The translations under genes were made by a program, and so were the position numbers. Source: Closterium sp. NIES-65 (lineage: Eukaryota; Streptophyta; Zygnematophyceae; Desmidiales; Closteriaceae). From it: DNA of 64,000 nt. Location: the NCBI GenBank assembly GCA_948144175.1, contig CANXME010000853.1:620001-684000 (forward strand), written 5' to 3'. The notes beneath the pieces were generated by a model. It ran no database searches, was not told where the DNA came from, and saw only the letters and a list, made by a program, of their open reading frames with translations. Of the stretch, positions 10,980-22,800 are shown piece after piece (position 1 is the stretch's first letter; each line of letters opens with the position of its first letter).

Positions 10980-11290
10980 AGGAACTCTTCTGAGGTCATA
11001 AAAAACGACTACGCATTAAGTGACGCTCCTTTGTGCGTCTGATGGCCTGAAACTGTGCGAGGACAGGCCAGGGCGCAACATGTCACCAAATCTACACTCA
11101 TCCCTGTACTGTAGTTAATTACCTTGCCATAGGAACTCGTTTGAGATAATTCGTACCATACCGCAACAAGTGACGCTTCTTTGTGCATGATAGTGCCAGA
11201 AACCTGTGCAGGGATAGGAGAATAGGCGACAATGCACCGTTTCATCGTTTGTCCGTAATTATACACACGCACCCAGCATTTCACACTCAT

Positions 11291-12157
11291 TTAGCCTGGA
11301 TTGGGCAACCGCGGAGTTCCGGCTATGGCAGATGTGTATTTGGCCTGTGTGTCAAGGAGAAGAATATTGTACGGGATAAATACATTGGTTTATGTATCAA
11401 ATATCAAATAGCCACTGGTTGCATTTTTGGTGACCAATTTGCATTTGTGGTTATTCTCGATAAAGCAATCTGCTCAGATCTGGAGTCGCGATGTTGTTTG
11501 TTCCCGCCAGAACCCGTTTCTCTTTCGAAATCAGTTCAACACCTCATCTCGAAGCCACCCATGGATCTGCTCTGTGTCGGTTGAAGTCTGTTCCTTACCT
11601 CAGCTGCCTAGCTCTTCGAATCCCATCGTGTATCTCCTCTGTGTCCTTTGGTTATCATTCGCTCTCTCACCACTTAACGCTCCTGAGCTCTGCGGACACG
11701 CGTTTCGCATCGATCCCGGACTGCCGCCATAATCTGGAGGCGCTTATCGCGCCGCGTCGGCTTGCTTCGTTTTCGCGCTGTGGTACCCCCCTAGCCGACC
11801 GCCTCACCATTGCGCGGGTGAGCGGTGCAACGCCGCGCTCGCCCTCCCGATCCACCGCCTTCGAAAATCAGGTGCGACGCTTGTTTTAAGAGACGTAGCG
11901 TCGGCACCTCGAGTAATGAGGTGCCCTCATGGCTTTACTGGCGCTACAAGCGTTGCGATTAGAAACTGTGCATCAGAGCTTGCGAAACCGCTGCATATGT
12001 TTCATACGCCCGCACAGGGGTACCCAGGTGCGTTGCTTGGTTTACGGACATCCTACCGTTCTAAAAGATACGGGTAAGTTGAGGCGCTTTCCTACACACA
12101 AGGGGAATGTGAATGCGGTAGACGCCAAGAAGGTCCGGCAGATGAAACCGGAGGGTG
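11291..12157. other. No gene recognised
   Basis: Unique sequence after the satellite. Several overlapping open frames exist on the plus strand (for example 11491-11889 and 11929 onward) but none shows domain-like content or splice structure I can support. Confidence 0.45.
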
Positions 12158-13495
12158 CCTTTTCAGCTGCATCCCGTTTCTCGCTCTCGCCGCGCCGCGG
12201 ATTCGCCGTTAGCCATTTGTGCAACCACTGTTCGCTCTATGTAGGAGCACTCCCTTGCTCTCTGTTCTCTCTCTTCCCTGTTTCGCAATACGCTATTTCC
12301 CGTGCACACAATCGGATCTCTCCCGTGCTCGCAGTCTGCTCTCTCTCGTGCTCCCGATCCGCTCTCTCCCGGCCTTGCAATGCGCTTTCTCCCGTGTTCT
12401 CGATAGAATCTCTCCCGTGCTCTCGAACCGCTTTCTCCCGTGCGCGCAATCCGCGCTCTCCCTTGCTCTCGATCCGCTCTCTCACGTGCTAGCAATCCTC
12501 TCTCCCGTGCTCTCGGATTTATCCCTCCCGTGCTCGCAATCTGATCTCTCTCGTGGCATGGCAGTACGCTCCCTCCCATGCTCTCAGTCCGATATCTCCC
12601 ATGCTTGCAATCCGCTCTTTCCCCTCCCTGCAATACGTTCTCTCCCGTGCTTGCAATACGCTCCCTAGAATAGCGAAGACGGTCCAGCAGTGAGCAGGTT
12701 GCCTTTTCAGCTGCACCCCGCTGCTCGCTTTCGCCGCGCCGCGGATTCGCCGTTCGCCATTTGTGCAACCACTGTTCGCTCTCTGTAAGAGCACTCCCTT
12801 GCTCTCGGTTCTCTCTGTTCCGGCCTTGCAATGCGCTTTCTCCCGTGTTCTCGATACAATCTCTCCCGTGCTCTCGAACCGCTTTCTCCCGTGCGCGCAA
12901 TCCGCGCCCTCCCTTGCTCTCGATCCGCTCTCTCACGTGCTAGCAATCCTCTCTCCCGTGCTCTCGGATTTATCCCTCCCGTGCTCGCAATCTGATCTCT
13001 CTCGTGGCATGGCAGTACGCTCCCTCCCATGCTCTCAGTCCGATATCTCCCGTGCCTGCAATCCGCTCTTTCCCCTCTCTGCAATACGTTCTCTCCCGTG
13101 CTTGCAATACGCTCCCTAGAACAGCGAAGACGGTCCAGCAGTGAGCAGGTTGCCTTTTCAGCTGCACCCCGCTGCTCGCTCTCGCCGCGTCGCGGATTCG
13201 CCGTTCGCCATTTGTGCAACCACTGTTCGCTCCCTGTAAGAGCACTCCCTTGCTCTCGGTTCTCTCTGTTCCGGCCTTGCAATGCGCTTTCTCCCGTGTT
13301 CTCGATGCAATCTCTCCCGTGCTCTCGAACCGCTTTCTCCCGTGCGCGCAATCCGCGCTCTCCCTTGCTCTCGATCCGCTCTCTCACGTGCTAGCAATCC
13401 TCTCTCCCGTGCTCTCGGATTTATCCCTCCCGTGCTCGCAATCTGATCTCTCTCGTGGCATGGCAGTACGCTCCCTCCCATGCTCTTAGTCCGAT
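12158..13495. repeat. Tandem repeat of ~451 bp, about three copies, built of ~25-bp subrepeats
   Basis: Blocks beginning TTTTCAGCTGCA at about 12160, 12705 and 13156 are nearly identical. Copies 2 and 3 are 451 bp apart, and the first has some 90 extra bases. Inside each block a degenerate subunit such as CTCTCCCGTGCTCTCGATC recurs. Frames on both strands give Arg/Glu-rich or Ser/Leu-rich strings that mirror the repeat and are not treated as genes. It sits between the satellite and the transposase gene. Confidence 0.88.
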
Positions 13496-13581
13496 CACTC
13501 TATGTGTATCTTCCCCAGCAGGATTCCGTCGTCACACGGCAGGCCAGCTAAGAAGACTTCGCAAGTTGTAAGGCATCTACC

Positions 13582-13827
13582 ATGGACCGACACCTTACAC
13601 ACAAAATCAATGTTGTATATGTTCCACGCAATGGCCGACACCACGCGTTTTTCATGTTCGTGGCGGATGATCCAATTCGAAGCCGGCCTGCAGCAACCTG
13701 TACCGCCCGTGCATCCAACTATAATGGGTGGTGGCAAGATGCGTTGAATCCGGACCCATTGCACACTCAAGAGTTGGGCGTGTTTGATGATGTACTTGAT
13801 GGTTTCAAGGAGTTGTTTGACCAGTGA
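13582..13827 (+). CDS. Small open frame upstream of the transposase, uncertain
   Basis: Encodes 81 residues from an ATG to TGA, of ordinary mixed composition (a VVYVPRNGRHHAFFMF stretch), unlike the low-complexity DNA on both sides. It lies in the same orientation as the transposase and could be a remnant exon or accessory frame of that transposon. I recognise no domain. Confidence 0.25.
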   Translation: MDRHLTHKINVVYVPRNGRHHAFFMFVADDPIRSRPAATCTARASNYNGWWQDALNPDPLHTQELGVFDDVLDGFKELFDQ

Positions 13828-13969
13828 ATGAACTCGTTGTCTTCTTGTATGCATGACTGGTACTGTCAAAGTTGCATAAGATGCGTTATTTGTACATTTG
13901 CCCACTCCAATCCTTAGACACACCATCTTATCCTTAGCTGTGTATCATCTCTAATCTTTTGTGTGTCAC

Positions 13970-14440
13970 CTCCTCACATTTTCCGTCCTCTCCTCTGCTC
14001 TACCCCTTCCTCTCCTTATCTGGCCCTTACTCTCCTTCTCTGCCCCCTCCTCTCTTTCTCTAACCCATCCTCTCCTTCTCTGCCCCTTCCTCTCATTCTC
14101 TCCCCCTTCCGCTCCTCCTGATCCTTCCTCTCCTTCTCTGTCCCTTCCCCTACTTCTACGCCCCACACTCTCATTCTCTGCCCCATCCTCTCCTGCTCTG
14201 CTCCTCCCTCTCCTGCTCTGCCCCGTCATCACGTTATCTCTCCCTTTTACAGCTTCTCTGCCCCATCCACTCTCCTCTGTCCCGTCATCTCCTTCTCCTA
14301 CCCTTCTTCTGCTCCTCTGTCCCTTTCTCTCCTTCCCTACCCCTTCCTCTCATTCGCTGCCCCTTCCGCTCCTACTCTGCCCCCTACACTCCTTCTCCTC
14401 CCCCTCCTCTTCTCCTCTGTCCCCCCCGCCCATACTCGCA
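13970..14440. repeat. Pyrimidine-rich minisatellite before the transposase
   Basis: Imperfect units of about 20 bp built on CCTCTCCTTCTCTGCCCC. The plus-strand frame through it is a Ser/Leu/Pro string. It ends about 70 bp before the transposase start codon and resembles the composition of the minisatellite in the transposase intron. Confidence 0.75.
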
Positions 14441-14511
14441 CACTTATTTCCTTTACTCGTCCTCTTGGTTCCTATTATGTTTTTCAACGCACCCATCATG
14501 CAGTGGCGCAA

Positions 14512-17500
14512 ATGGTTACCTGTCAAATATGCGGAAGGGAATGCAAGACACGGCAAGCACTGCTGGGTCACATGACCAACCCGGTTTGCGAGGCAACTGC
14601 CGCAGCTCGCAGTGCCATACGACGGTCCCCCGAAGCGCGTGGGTCCAAGCGTGCACGCCCTACATCCGTTCCATCATTGTCTTTGGGTGGTGGTGCTAGC
14701 GATGGCACCGGCATGCATGGTAGCGGACAAGAAGGCCCATCTGGTGGTTTAGGCCCTATGGACAACCATGAAGAGCATGACGGAGTAGCTGTGGGAAGCA
14801 TGGTCCCACCCGGATTTGATACTGATGAGGCTAGTGATAGTAGCAGTCACAGCAGTGAAAATGATAGCTTACCATGTGATGATGATAACTTTGGGATAGT
14901 GGCCGAGGAGGGGAGGCAAGAGGGCGACGTTCACAGTTCATTTGAAGCTCCTCGTAGGAACAATCTGGACGCTTGGGCACATTTTTTGCTTACCTGCCGC
15001 TTGTCCAATAGCCAGATCAATGCCCTATTTGATCTCATGCATGACGAGGACTTGGACATCCGCGACGTCCTCCGATGGAAGAATGTGAAGGATGTACATG
15101 CCTATGCAGAGTCCAAAAGACCGGATTCGCACCGTGGGTGGCAACGGCGGTTGGTTCGGTCCCAAGACAAGGCATGGCTGGAGTATTGGGCGTGCGATGG
15201 ATTAATAGCTCTCCAAGATCTACTAGCCCACCCCCAATTAGCCTCTCGGATGTGCATGGTTAGTTCACCGCAATATGATGGCGAGAAGCGGGTGTACTCC
15301 ACGCCGGAGACCGGGAAGTGGTGGGAAAAGTTGCAGGCGGAGGTTCGTAAGGTGGACCCGGAGGGCGTGGTGGCTGCTTTGATACTTGCGAGTGACGAAA
15401 CACACATGGACCATCGTGGCAAGGCCAAGGGCCATCCGGTGTACCTAACACTTGGAAACATCGACAAGGACGATCGATGGAAACCGTATGGACACGTCCT
15501 CCTTGCACTTCTCCCTGAGTACCCGCCAGAGTACTCGTCTCTTGACAGAACGGATGTCTTCCATTACGTCATGAACGATGTAATGGCGGGCCTCAAGAGA
15601 GCATCGCACACGGGGGTTAAGATGAAGAATGCAAAGGGCGAGACTATCCATGTGTGGCCGTCAGTGTACGCCCACATCACGGATTACCCGGAGTCTTGCA
15701 AGGTTACATGCACGAAATCTCTCGGCACCACATATCCGTGCTCCTTGTGCAAGGTACATAAGGACGAGCTCAAGCGGTTTGAGTTCCGGATTAAGCCTAG
15801 AACTCCCTCCGAGCAAAACCGTGTCGTGCAAGGGATGAAGCGTGGCACCATTGACCCCGAAACTAACGAGGCTCTCTCCACACACCCCGTTAAGGTATGG
15901 TTTCGTATATACCCGTCTATTCGTTTCGTGCTCAACGCGTTATTCCGCATCCATGCACCTACTAATTGTCCTTATACGTATGTGGTGCGTATTTGTGCCC
16001 ATGCAGAGTTACCTATGGGGTTGGAGGTGGGAACACGAGCCGATGTTGAACCCGTGCCTTGCCGTGATGCCCGATATAATGCACCAAGCGGACTTGGGCA
16101 TTCTTGAGCACATCATCGCTTCGATTCGCCACTATGTGCTAAAACAAAAAGAAGAAACCATCGTGGTTGAAGGAGTTTGATAAGCGGTTGAAGTACGTGA
16201 AGAGCATGCTACGGGGGGGGAACATGAGGCTACCATCGGGAGAGTACTTCGTGAAGGGTGCGAACTACCAAGCGTACGAGCACCGTTCCGTCATGCAAGT
16301 GCTACCCTTCTTGGTGCGAGGGATTTTGCCACAAAATCAATTGGACGCCATCATCGCCTACATCGAATGGTACCTCGAGTGCGCAAGGACGAGTGAGCAC
16401 ACAGAAGTGACACTCCTGGACCTGAAGAACAAGGCCAACGTGTATGCCACCTACCCCCTCTCTGGCCCCTCCTAACATTCTCTGCCCTATCACCCCGTCT
16501 CTGCCCCCACACCATGGTCTCTGCCCCGTCATCACGTCTCTGCCCCATCCCTACCTTCCATGCCCCATCGTCCCTTCTCTGGCCCTCGTGTATTTTTCTG
16601 CCCCACCATCGCATTCTCTGGCCATCCATCCCATTCCCCGCCCCATCACCCATTCTCTGCCCCCACACCATGGTCTCTGCCCCGTCATCACGTCTCTGCC
16701 CCATCCCTACCTTCCATGCCCCATCGTCCCTTCTCTGGCCCTCGTGTATTTTTCTGCCCCACCATCGCATTCTCTGGCCATCCATCCCATTCCCCGCCCC
16801 ATCACCCATTCTCTGCACCCACACCATGGTCTCTGCCCCATCGTCATGTCTCTGCCCCACGACTACCTTCCATGCCCCATCGTCCCTTCTCTGTCCTCTC
16901 GTGTATTTTTCAGCCACACCATCGCATTCTCTGGCCATCCATCCCATTCCCCGCCCCATCACCCATTCTCTGCCCCCACACCATGGTCTCTGCCCCGTCA
17001 TCACGTCTCTGCCCCATCCCTACCTTCCATGCCCCATCGTCCCTTCTCTGGCCCTCGTGTATTTTTCTGCCCCACCATCGCATTCTCTGGCCATCCATCC
17101 CATTCCCCGCCCCATCACCCATTCTCTGCCCCCCCCATCATTTTCTCTGCCCCATCACCCTAAACTCTGCTCCTCCGGTTTTTTTTTTTTTTTTTTTGTG
17201 CATGCAGGATGCTACATGGCCTGCGCGAGGCGTTTGCTCAATCTTCAGAATGGAACTTCATAAAAATGCACCTCATCAGTCACTACATGGACTGCATTGA
17301 GCGCGCCGGTCTACCAGAGCACTACTGCGCGCAGCTGTACGAACACCTCCACATAGAGTTCATCAAGAACCCGTACCGTGCATCGAACAAGCGGAATGTG
17401 AATGCCCAGGTCGTGCAGAGCGAGGAGATGAGGCTGCGAATCGCGTCCTTGGCCCCGTCGTTGGAGCGGAAAAAGAAGTACGACACGGCGATGGTCAGGG

Positions 17501-18262
17501 CCCAACGCACAGGGGAGCGCATTCTCTCCCGCAGGAGTTGGTGCCTGCACGTGCCCGATACACCCGAATCCCCTCCATATGTCTTTCCATTCGCACCACA
17601 GGCTTCAAGGGACGTACCCCTACAAAATGCCATTGGGCCAGATCTTGCACACTTAAGGGGCGCACTCAATGCCGCCCCTGGGTGTGCAGGACGCGGCAGC
17701 GAGTTCAAACACATCAATGTGAGTAACGTTGCACCCCAATAGCTTTGCTATTTCATTTCACCACGAGCCTTCGTTGTGCTATGACTGCTGCCTGTCCTTT
17801 TTTTTTTCCGTATAGTGTGGTAGCATCCGAATCCCTAACACCAAAACATCCCGTACCCCGAAATGACAGGTTCATTGGGAGCTTGCAATGCCTGCTGCTG
17901 TCGACGCACCATACAGTCGACTGCCTCACCGGGTGCGGGCACTTCCATCCCACCATGGGAGGCCGTGGTATTCGGATGTCGCAGTGGAGGGTACTGGAGC
18001 TCGGGGAAGAGAGGAGTGGTACGCCAAGGTGCTGCTACTGTTCCACGTCCGCTTGGATGGCAGGGATAAAGGATTCGCCTTTATCAAATATTACCAGGCA
18101 CAGAACGCACTAGACAGAGCCACAAAATGTACTTCACTGAGATGGGCACCCGAGCGAGATCGGTATCGCGTCGTCCAAATGGAGAGCATTAAGCGAGCTG
18201 TGCATTTGATCCAACCGAACGCTAATGATGATAGGTGGCTACTCAATAGGTTTGCATGGTAA
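14512..18262 (+). pseudogene. Plavaka-type (CACTA-like) DNA transposase, probably inactive
   Basis: Exon 1 14512-15894 starts with a C2H2-like finger (residues 4-26, CQIC...H...C). It then has the family block around ILASDETHMDHRGKAKG, then HPVYLTLGNI with following DRWKPYGHVLLALLP, and SCKVTCTKSLGTTYPCSLC. Intron 1 is 15895-16006. Exon 2, 16007-16441, carries LAVMPDIMHQADLGIL, the conserved acidic block typical of Plavaka. Intron 2 is 16442-17207. Exon 3, 17208-17718, has WNFIKMHLISHY and EHLHIEFIKNPYRASNKR. Exon 4 starts near 17816 and carries EEWYAKVLLLFHV and FAFIKYYQ, ending TAA-free at the TGG-TAA stop by 18262. Exon phases agree. Breaks: an indel in the A-rich run near 16140-16150 shifts the frame within exon 2, and TGA at 17864 interrupts exon 4. 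Real transposases of this group move DNA by cut-and-paste. Orientation and position between inverted satellite arrays may matter. An ORF start 9 bp earlier uses GTG, so the ATG at 14512 was taken. Confidence 0.82.
16514..17139. repeat. 156-bp minisatellite filling transposase intron 2 (four units)
   Basis: Units starting at ATGGTCTCTGCCCC lie at 16514, 16670, 16826 and 16983. They are almost identical and pyrimidine-rich. Because 156 is divisible by three, the frames stay open through them, which misleads gene finders. The flanking GT at 16442 and AG at 17206-17207 (preceded by a long T run) remove the block in phase. Confidence 0.9.
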
Positions 18263-18354
18263 TCAATGCCCTGCATGCATGGTATATGACCGAAAGTCTG
18301 TTTAGTTGGCAGATGTACTTGCATACGCTATGGTGCACAGCATAGACTGAAACC

Positions 18355-19516
18355 CCCTATGGCAAGTTCCTTGGTTGAGCCATATGGTTGTGTGAAGAAA
18401 CGACAACATATTGCAAACTGGCCTATCCTTGCACAGTTACAGGCCTTCGGACACACTCACTAGCGTCACGTGCTGCATAGTTGTCCGAATGAGGTCAAAC
18501 CAATTCCTATGTCAATGTAATGGATTATAATATCTGAACGTTTGAATATATGGTGTTTAAAAGAACAACCAGATGTTGAAACGGTGACATGTGGCGTACA
18601 TGCTTAACCTTGCACATTTGCAGGCCATGGAATATGATGTAGTATGGAACTGTGTGAAGAAATAGAGGAAAAAAAGGCATCCAGACGTTGACGAGCTGAC
18701 ATGTTGCGCAGGCGCCTATCCATGTACAGATTCAGGCCAGCAAACGCACAAACGTGCGCCACGTGGTGCGTAGTTGTGCGAACGAGGTCAAACCAGTTCC
18801 TATGGCTAGAAAATAGGATGCAGTAGAGAACTGCGTGAAGAAATAGTGCTAAAAAAGGCATTCATACGTTGGCGAGCTGACATGTTGCGCAGACGCCTAT
18901 CCTTGCACAGATTCAGGCCAGCAAACGCACAAACGTGCGCCACGTGCTGCTAGTTGTGCGAACGAGGTCAAACATGTTCCTATGGCTAGAAAATAGGATA
19001 TAGTAGAGAACAGTGTGAAGAAATAGTGCTAAAAAGGGCATACATACGTTGGCGAGCTGACATGTTGCGCAGACGCCCATCCTTGCACAGATTCAGGCCA
19101 GCAAGCGCACAAACAAACGTCACGTGTTGCGTAGTTGTGCGAATTAACTCAAACCACTTCCTATGGCAAGGTAATTGATTGAAATACCTGAATTTATGAA
19201 GAAATGGTGCTAAAAAAGACAGCCAGATGATGAAACGGTTACATGTTGCGTATTGGCCTATCCAAGCGCAGTTTCAGGCCATCAATCGCACAAACAAGCG
19301 TCACGTGCTGCGTAGTTGTGCGAATTAATTCAAACCAGTTCCTATGGCAAGGTAATCGATTGAAATACCTTATTTTGTGAAGAAATGGTTCTAAAAAGGA
19401 CAAGCAGACGATGAAACGGTGACATGTTGCGTACTGGCCTATATTTGCGCAGTTTCAGGCCATGAAACGCACAAACAAGCGTCACGTGCTGCGTAGTTGT
19501 GCAAATTAATTCAAAC
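18355..19516 (-). repeat. ~181-bp satellite array, inverted orientation, part 1
   Basis: The same satellite as 7500-11290 but reverse complemented. Units are phased on GTTCCTATGGCAAGG near 18970, 19157 and 19338, with GACATGTTGCG and GCGTCACGTGCTGCG blocks. Units at 18620-19000 share a local variant (GGCGAGCTGACATG, GTGCGCCACGTG). The array ends at the CAAAC target duplication of element 2 and resumes at 25869. Confidence 0.92.
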
Positions 19517-19652
19517 TGTTGAGATAGAGGCGAGGAATGATGCACTATGGAATGAAAGAAGTACAAGTACCAACCCTAATTGGGTTGTACCCCCTATTGG
19601 TTACCCCACTACAGCCTACATATATGCATCAGCAATATATACTCATCTGACA
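19517..19652 (-). repeat. 3' LTR of element 2
   Basis: 136 bp, TGTTGAGATAG to CATCTGACA on the plus strand. The purine-rich tract follows directly inside. Confidence 0.95.
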
Positions 19653-19867
19653 CACCCCCATAGGCAAAGTGGGGGAGAGCAAGGGGTCACAAGACCAGTT
19701 AAGCAAAGCAAAGCAAAGCAAGCTCAGGGTGGATCTCAAGGATACCACACAAATTCCGAGCACAAGGTCAAGGCCACAAGGCCAGTTCACATGCAGCAGA
19801 GCATATATATATAACAGTGCTAAACAAGCAAGAGCAAGGATAAATATATGCAGCAGTACAAGCAAGG

Positions 19868-22800
19868 TCAAGAGGTAAGCAAGTGAGGCCCAGTGGGCAC
19901 AAGGCCTAGCAGAGTGCAAAAGCGCTGATGGTCACGAGGCGGAAGTGCCTTGGTGAACACATCAGCAGTGTTGGCCTCAGTGGCCACGAAACGCAGAAGA
20001 AGCTGACCACGCTGCTGCAGCTCTCGAGCAAGGAAGTAGCGCAGAGCAATGTGCTTCGTCCTGTGCTCCAGTCTGTGCTCCTGACATAAGGCAATGGTTG
20101 CCTTGTTGTCGACGTACAGCACTGGAGGAGAACGAGGCCGCTCTCTAAGGTCAGTCAGCAGGTAGGTGAGCCAGCGAAGCTCCTGGGCAGCCATGGCCGT
20201 GGCGTAGATCTCAGCCTCACAGCTGGAGCTGAGAACAGAAGAAGAGCGAGTAGAGCGCCAAGAGACAGAGCCAGAGCCAAGACTGAAGGTGTAACCCTGA
20301 GACGACCGCTGAGTAGCCTGGTCGTCAGCCCAAGAAGCGTCTGAGTGCCCAGTGAGCACACGCCGCTCTCGCCCTGACTGCCACTGAGAGGAGTAGGGAC
20401 CGGCCATCGCCTCTGCGTAAGAGCGTGGGGTCGGGATGTCTAGAGCATCCGGGTCTCCCTCAGGGGCAACAAGCATGGACACGAGATGGGGCAAAGCGGC
20501 GGCAAAGCACTGGAACTCCTCCTGCCTGTCCTCAAGGACGTCCGTGCCAAGAGCACAGTCACCCCCGACGGACGGAGGACAGGCAGACGCAGACGCAGCA
20601 GACGCAGACTCAGCAGACTCAGGAACAAGACTGGCAGCGTAGTCTAGACGACACGCAGCAGCAAAGTCGACCAGCTCAGCAACTAGGGCAGACGCAGCAG
20701 TGGACTCAAAGGAAGGGTCAGTGACAACAGTAGCAAGAAGACGCGTGACAGTAGGACTGGCAACACGACGACAGTCCGACTCCGGGTCGGCAAGTGTAGG
20801 AAGAGAAGACTGAGGAGGAGAAGGCAAAGGGGCACGCAGAGGAGCAGTGGACGGACGCAGAGACATACCGTGTGTGCCAGGGACAGGAGGAGGACGCTGA
20901 CGCGAACCGCGACCACTAGGGCGAGCAACTCGGAATGGCGACGCAGGGCGGGACGCAGGCTCACGACGCTCAGCAAGACCTCCAGTAGGACCAGTGTAGG
21001 GAGAAGGAGAACGGAGGGGAGAGGCGGGCTGTAACTGTGACTGCGACGGGACAGGCCGTGGACACTCTACGGGAGGAGAAGGACCAGTGGAAGGCGGGAG
21101 ACCAAGAACCTGCTGGAGGAGCGGAACGAAGTACGGCTGAGGCCGCGCAGCACCGCCAGAGACAGCCGGGACAGCACCAACACCTCCAGAGGCAGCACCA
21201 GTACCAGTAGCAGCTCCAACGCCAGCACCTCCAGCAGCGCCAGAAGTACCCTCAGTAGGACCGACAGTCGTAGACTCAGCGCCAGCACCCGCAACAGCTC
21301 CAGCTCCAGAGGCACCCCCGGGCCCGGCAGCTCCAGTACTCTCAGTACGAGCACCTCCGGGACCCGTGGTACCAGCTCCCTCGGCAGCAACAGAACCTCC
21401 AGCACCCGCAGCACCCCCAGCTCCAGCAGCTCGCCTCCAGCGCCGGGCAAACCACTCACGCAGCTCCAGAGGGGAGAGCGGCTCGCGGCACAAAGAACGG
21501 TCCGGAGAACCACCAGGAACAGAAGCAGCAGGCGCAGTACTCCCAGGCGAAGCACCCCCAAGCTCAGCACCCCTAGGCTCAGCACCCCCAGGCTCAGCAC
21601 CCCCAGGCTCAGCACCCCCAGGCTCAGCACCCCCACGCTCAGCACTCCCAGTCTCAGCACCCCCAGGCTCAGCACCCCGAGGCTCCGCACCCGCAGCAGC
21701 ACCAGAGTCACCAGTGACCTCGACAGGCTCGACCGCGTCTACCTGAGACACACCTGAAGGGGCAGGACCCTGAGGGGGGAGGGGGTCTACCGGGGGGGGA
21801 CCTGGGACCAGGAAGAGGGGCGACGGGGGGAGGGACGGAGTGCGGTAGGGGAAGAGCCGGTAGAAGGGAACCGACTCGTCGAACGTGACGTCCTGGGAGG
21901 ACAGAACACGACGAGAGAAGGGGGGGTAAAACTGCCACCCAGGTGCGTCAGGGGGGAAACTTAGGAAGACGCAAGGAGCAGCACGACGGGACGGCTTGTC
22001 CGCAGACAAGTCGCGGACAAACGCCCGAGATCCCCAGACACGGAACGCCGACGCATCGCCAACCTTCCCCGTCCACAGCAAAGCTGGGGAGGTCTCCTAT
22101 CGGGAGACCGTGGGCTGAAGGTTGATCTGATGCGCGGCGTACCGAACCGCAAACGGCCACAGAAAATGGGGGGCAGCCGCATGCACCATGGACGTACGGG
22201 CGACGTCCATGACTATGCCGATGCGGCGCTCAGCAATCCCATTCTGCTGTGGAGAGTCCGGAAGTGTGAAGGTCTGGCGGATGCCTCGTGCACGACAGTA
22301 GGCTCGCAGAAGGCCGGAGGAGAACTCTCCGCCTCTGTCCAAGTGCAGACGCAAAACAGGAAAGTCCGAGCCGAAGCTCCGCCTGAGGTGGAGACGAGCT
22401 GCGCGGATCCAGTCGATCAGCACCTCAGTGACCTCACCCTTGCTGCGCAAGGGGAAGACTGTGGTGTAACGCGAGTAGTCGTCAACCACCAGCAGGAAGT
22501 AGCGCTCGTGACCCTGTCCACAGACACGGGCTGGGCCCCACACGTCCATGTGAAGCGTCTGCATCGGGGCCTCTGTCGGAGGAAACGGGGAGGAGTGAGG
22601 GGTAGCCCGCAGGCGACCCTCGACACAGGGGACTCAGGGAGGGCCAGGCCCCGGAGGAAGGGGAGGGAGGGACCGGGGAAAACCAGAGACAAGAAGGCGA
22701 GAGGCCATGCCCCGGAGACGAGGCAGGGAGGGGTGACCCATGCGGTGGTGCCACAGGAGGGTCTCGTGGGACAGGAGGCGACACGAGCAGGGGGCAGACT

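Larger units (their letters stand above)
7500..11290 (+). repeat. ~181-bp satellite array, forward orientation (about 20 units)
   Basis: Units can be phased on GGAACTCGTTTGAG-like sequence at about 8225, 8631, 8815, 8992, 9172, 9351, 9533, 9715, 9895, 10079, 10259, 10440, 10620, 10800, 10980 and 11132, giving a spacing of 177-184 bp apart from an LTR insertion and one short last unit. Each has a CGCACAAGTACGCAGCACGTG-like stretch, a GTCAGGGCGCAACATGTCACC stretch and ACCAATTCTACACTCATTCAG-like sequence, with up to roughly a quarter of bases varying. The first units (7500-8200) are the most diverged. Short open frames across units are not genes. The same unit recurs inverted at 18355-19516 and 25869-26430. 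Confidence 0.93.

Noticed and set aside
7500..11290. CRISPR-like array
   Set aside because: Whole monomers repeat with distributed variation, not short constant repeats with unique spacers. The context is eukaryotic.
12163..13481. Arg/Glu-rich frames of over 200 residues on the minus strand
   Set aside because: They coincide with the 451-bp repeat, and near-identical frames recur in each unit. No independent coding sign.
16444..17300. Overlapping plus-strand frames of about 240 residues
   Set aside because: Produced by the 156-bp minisatellite, which lies in an intron with good splice sites and phase.
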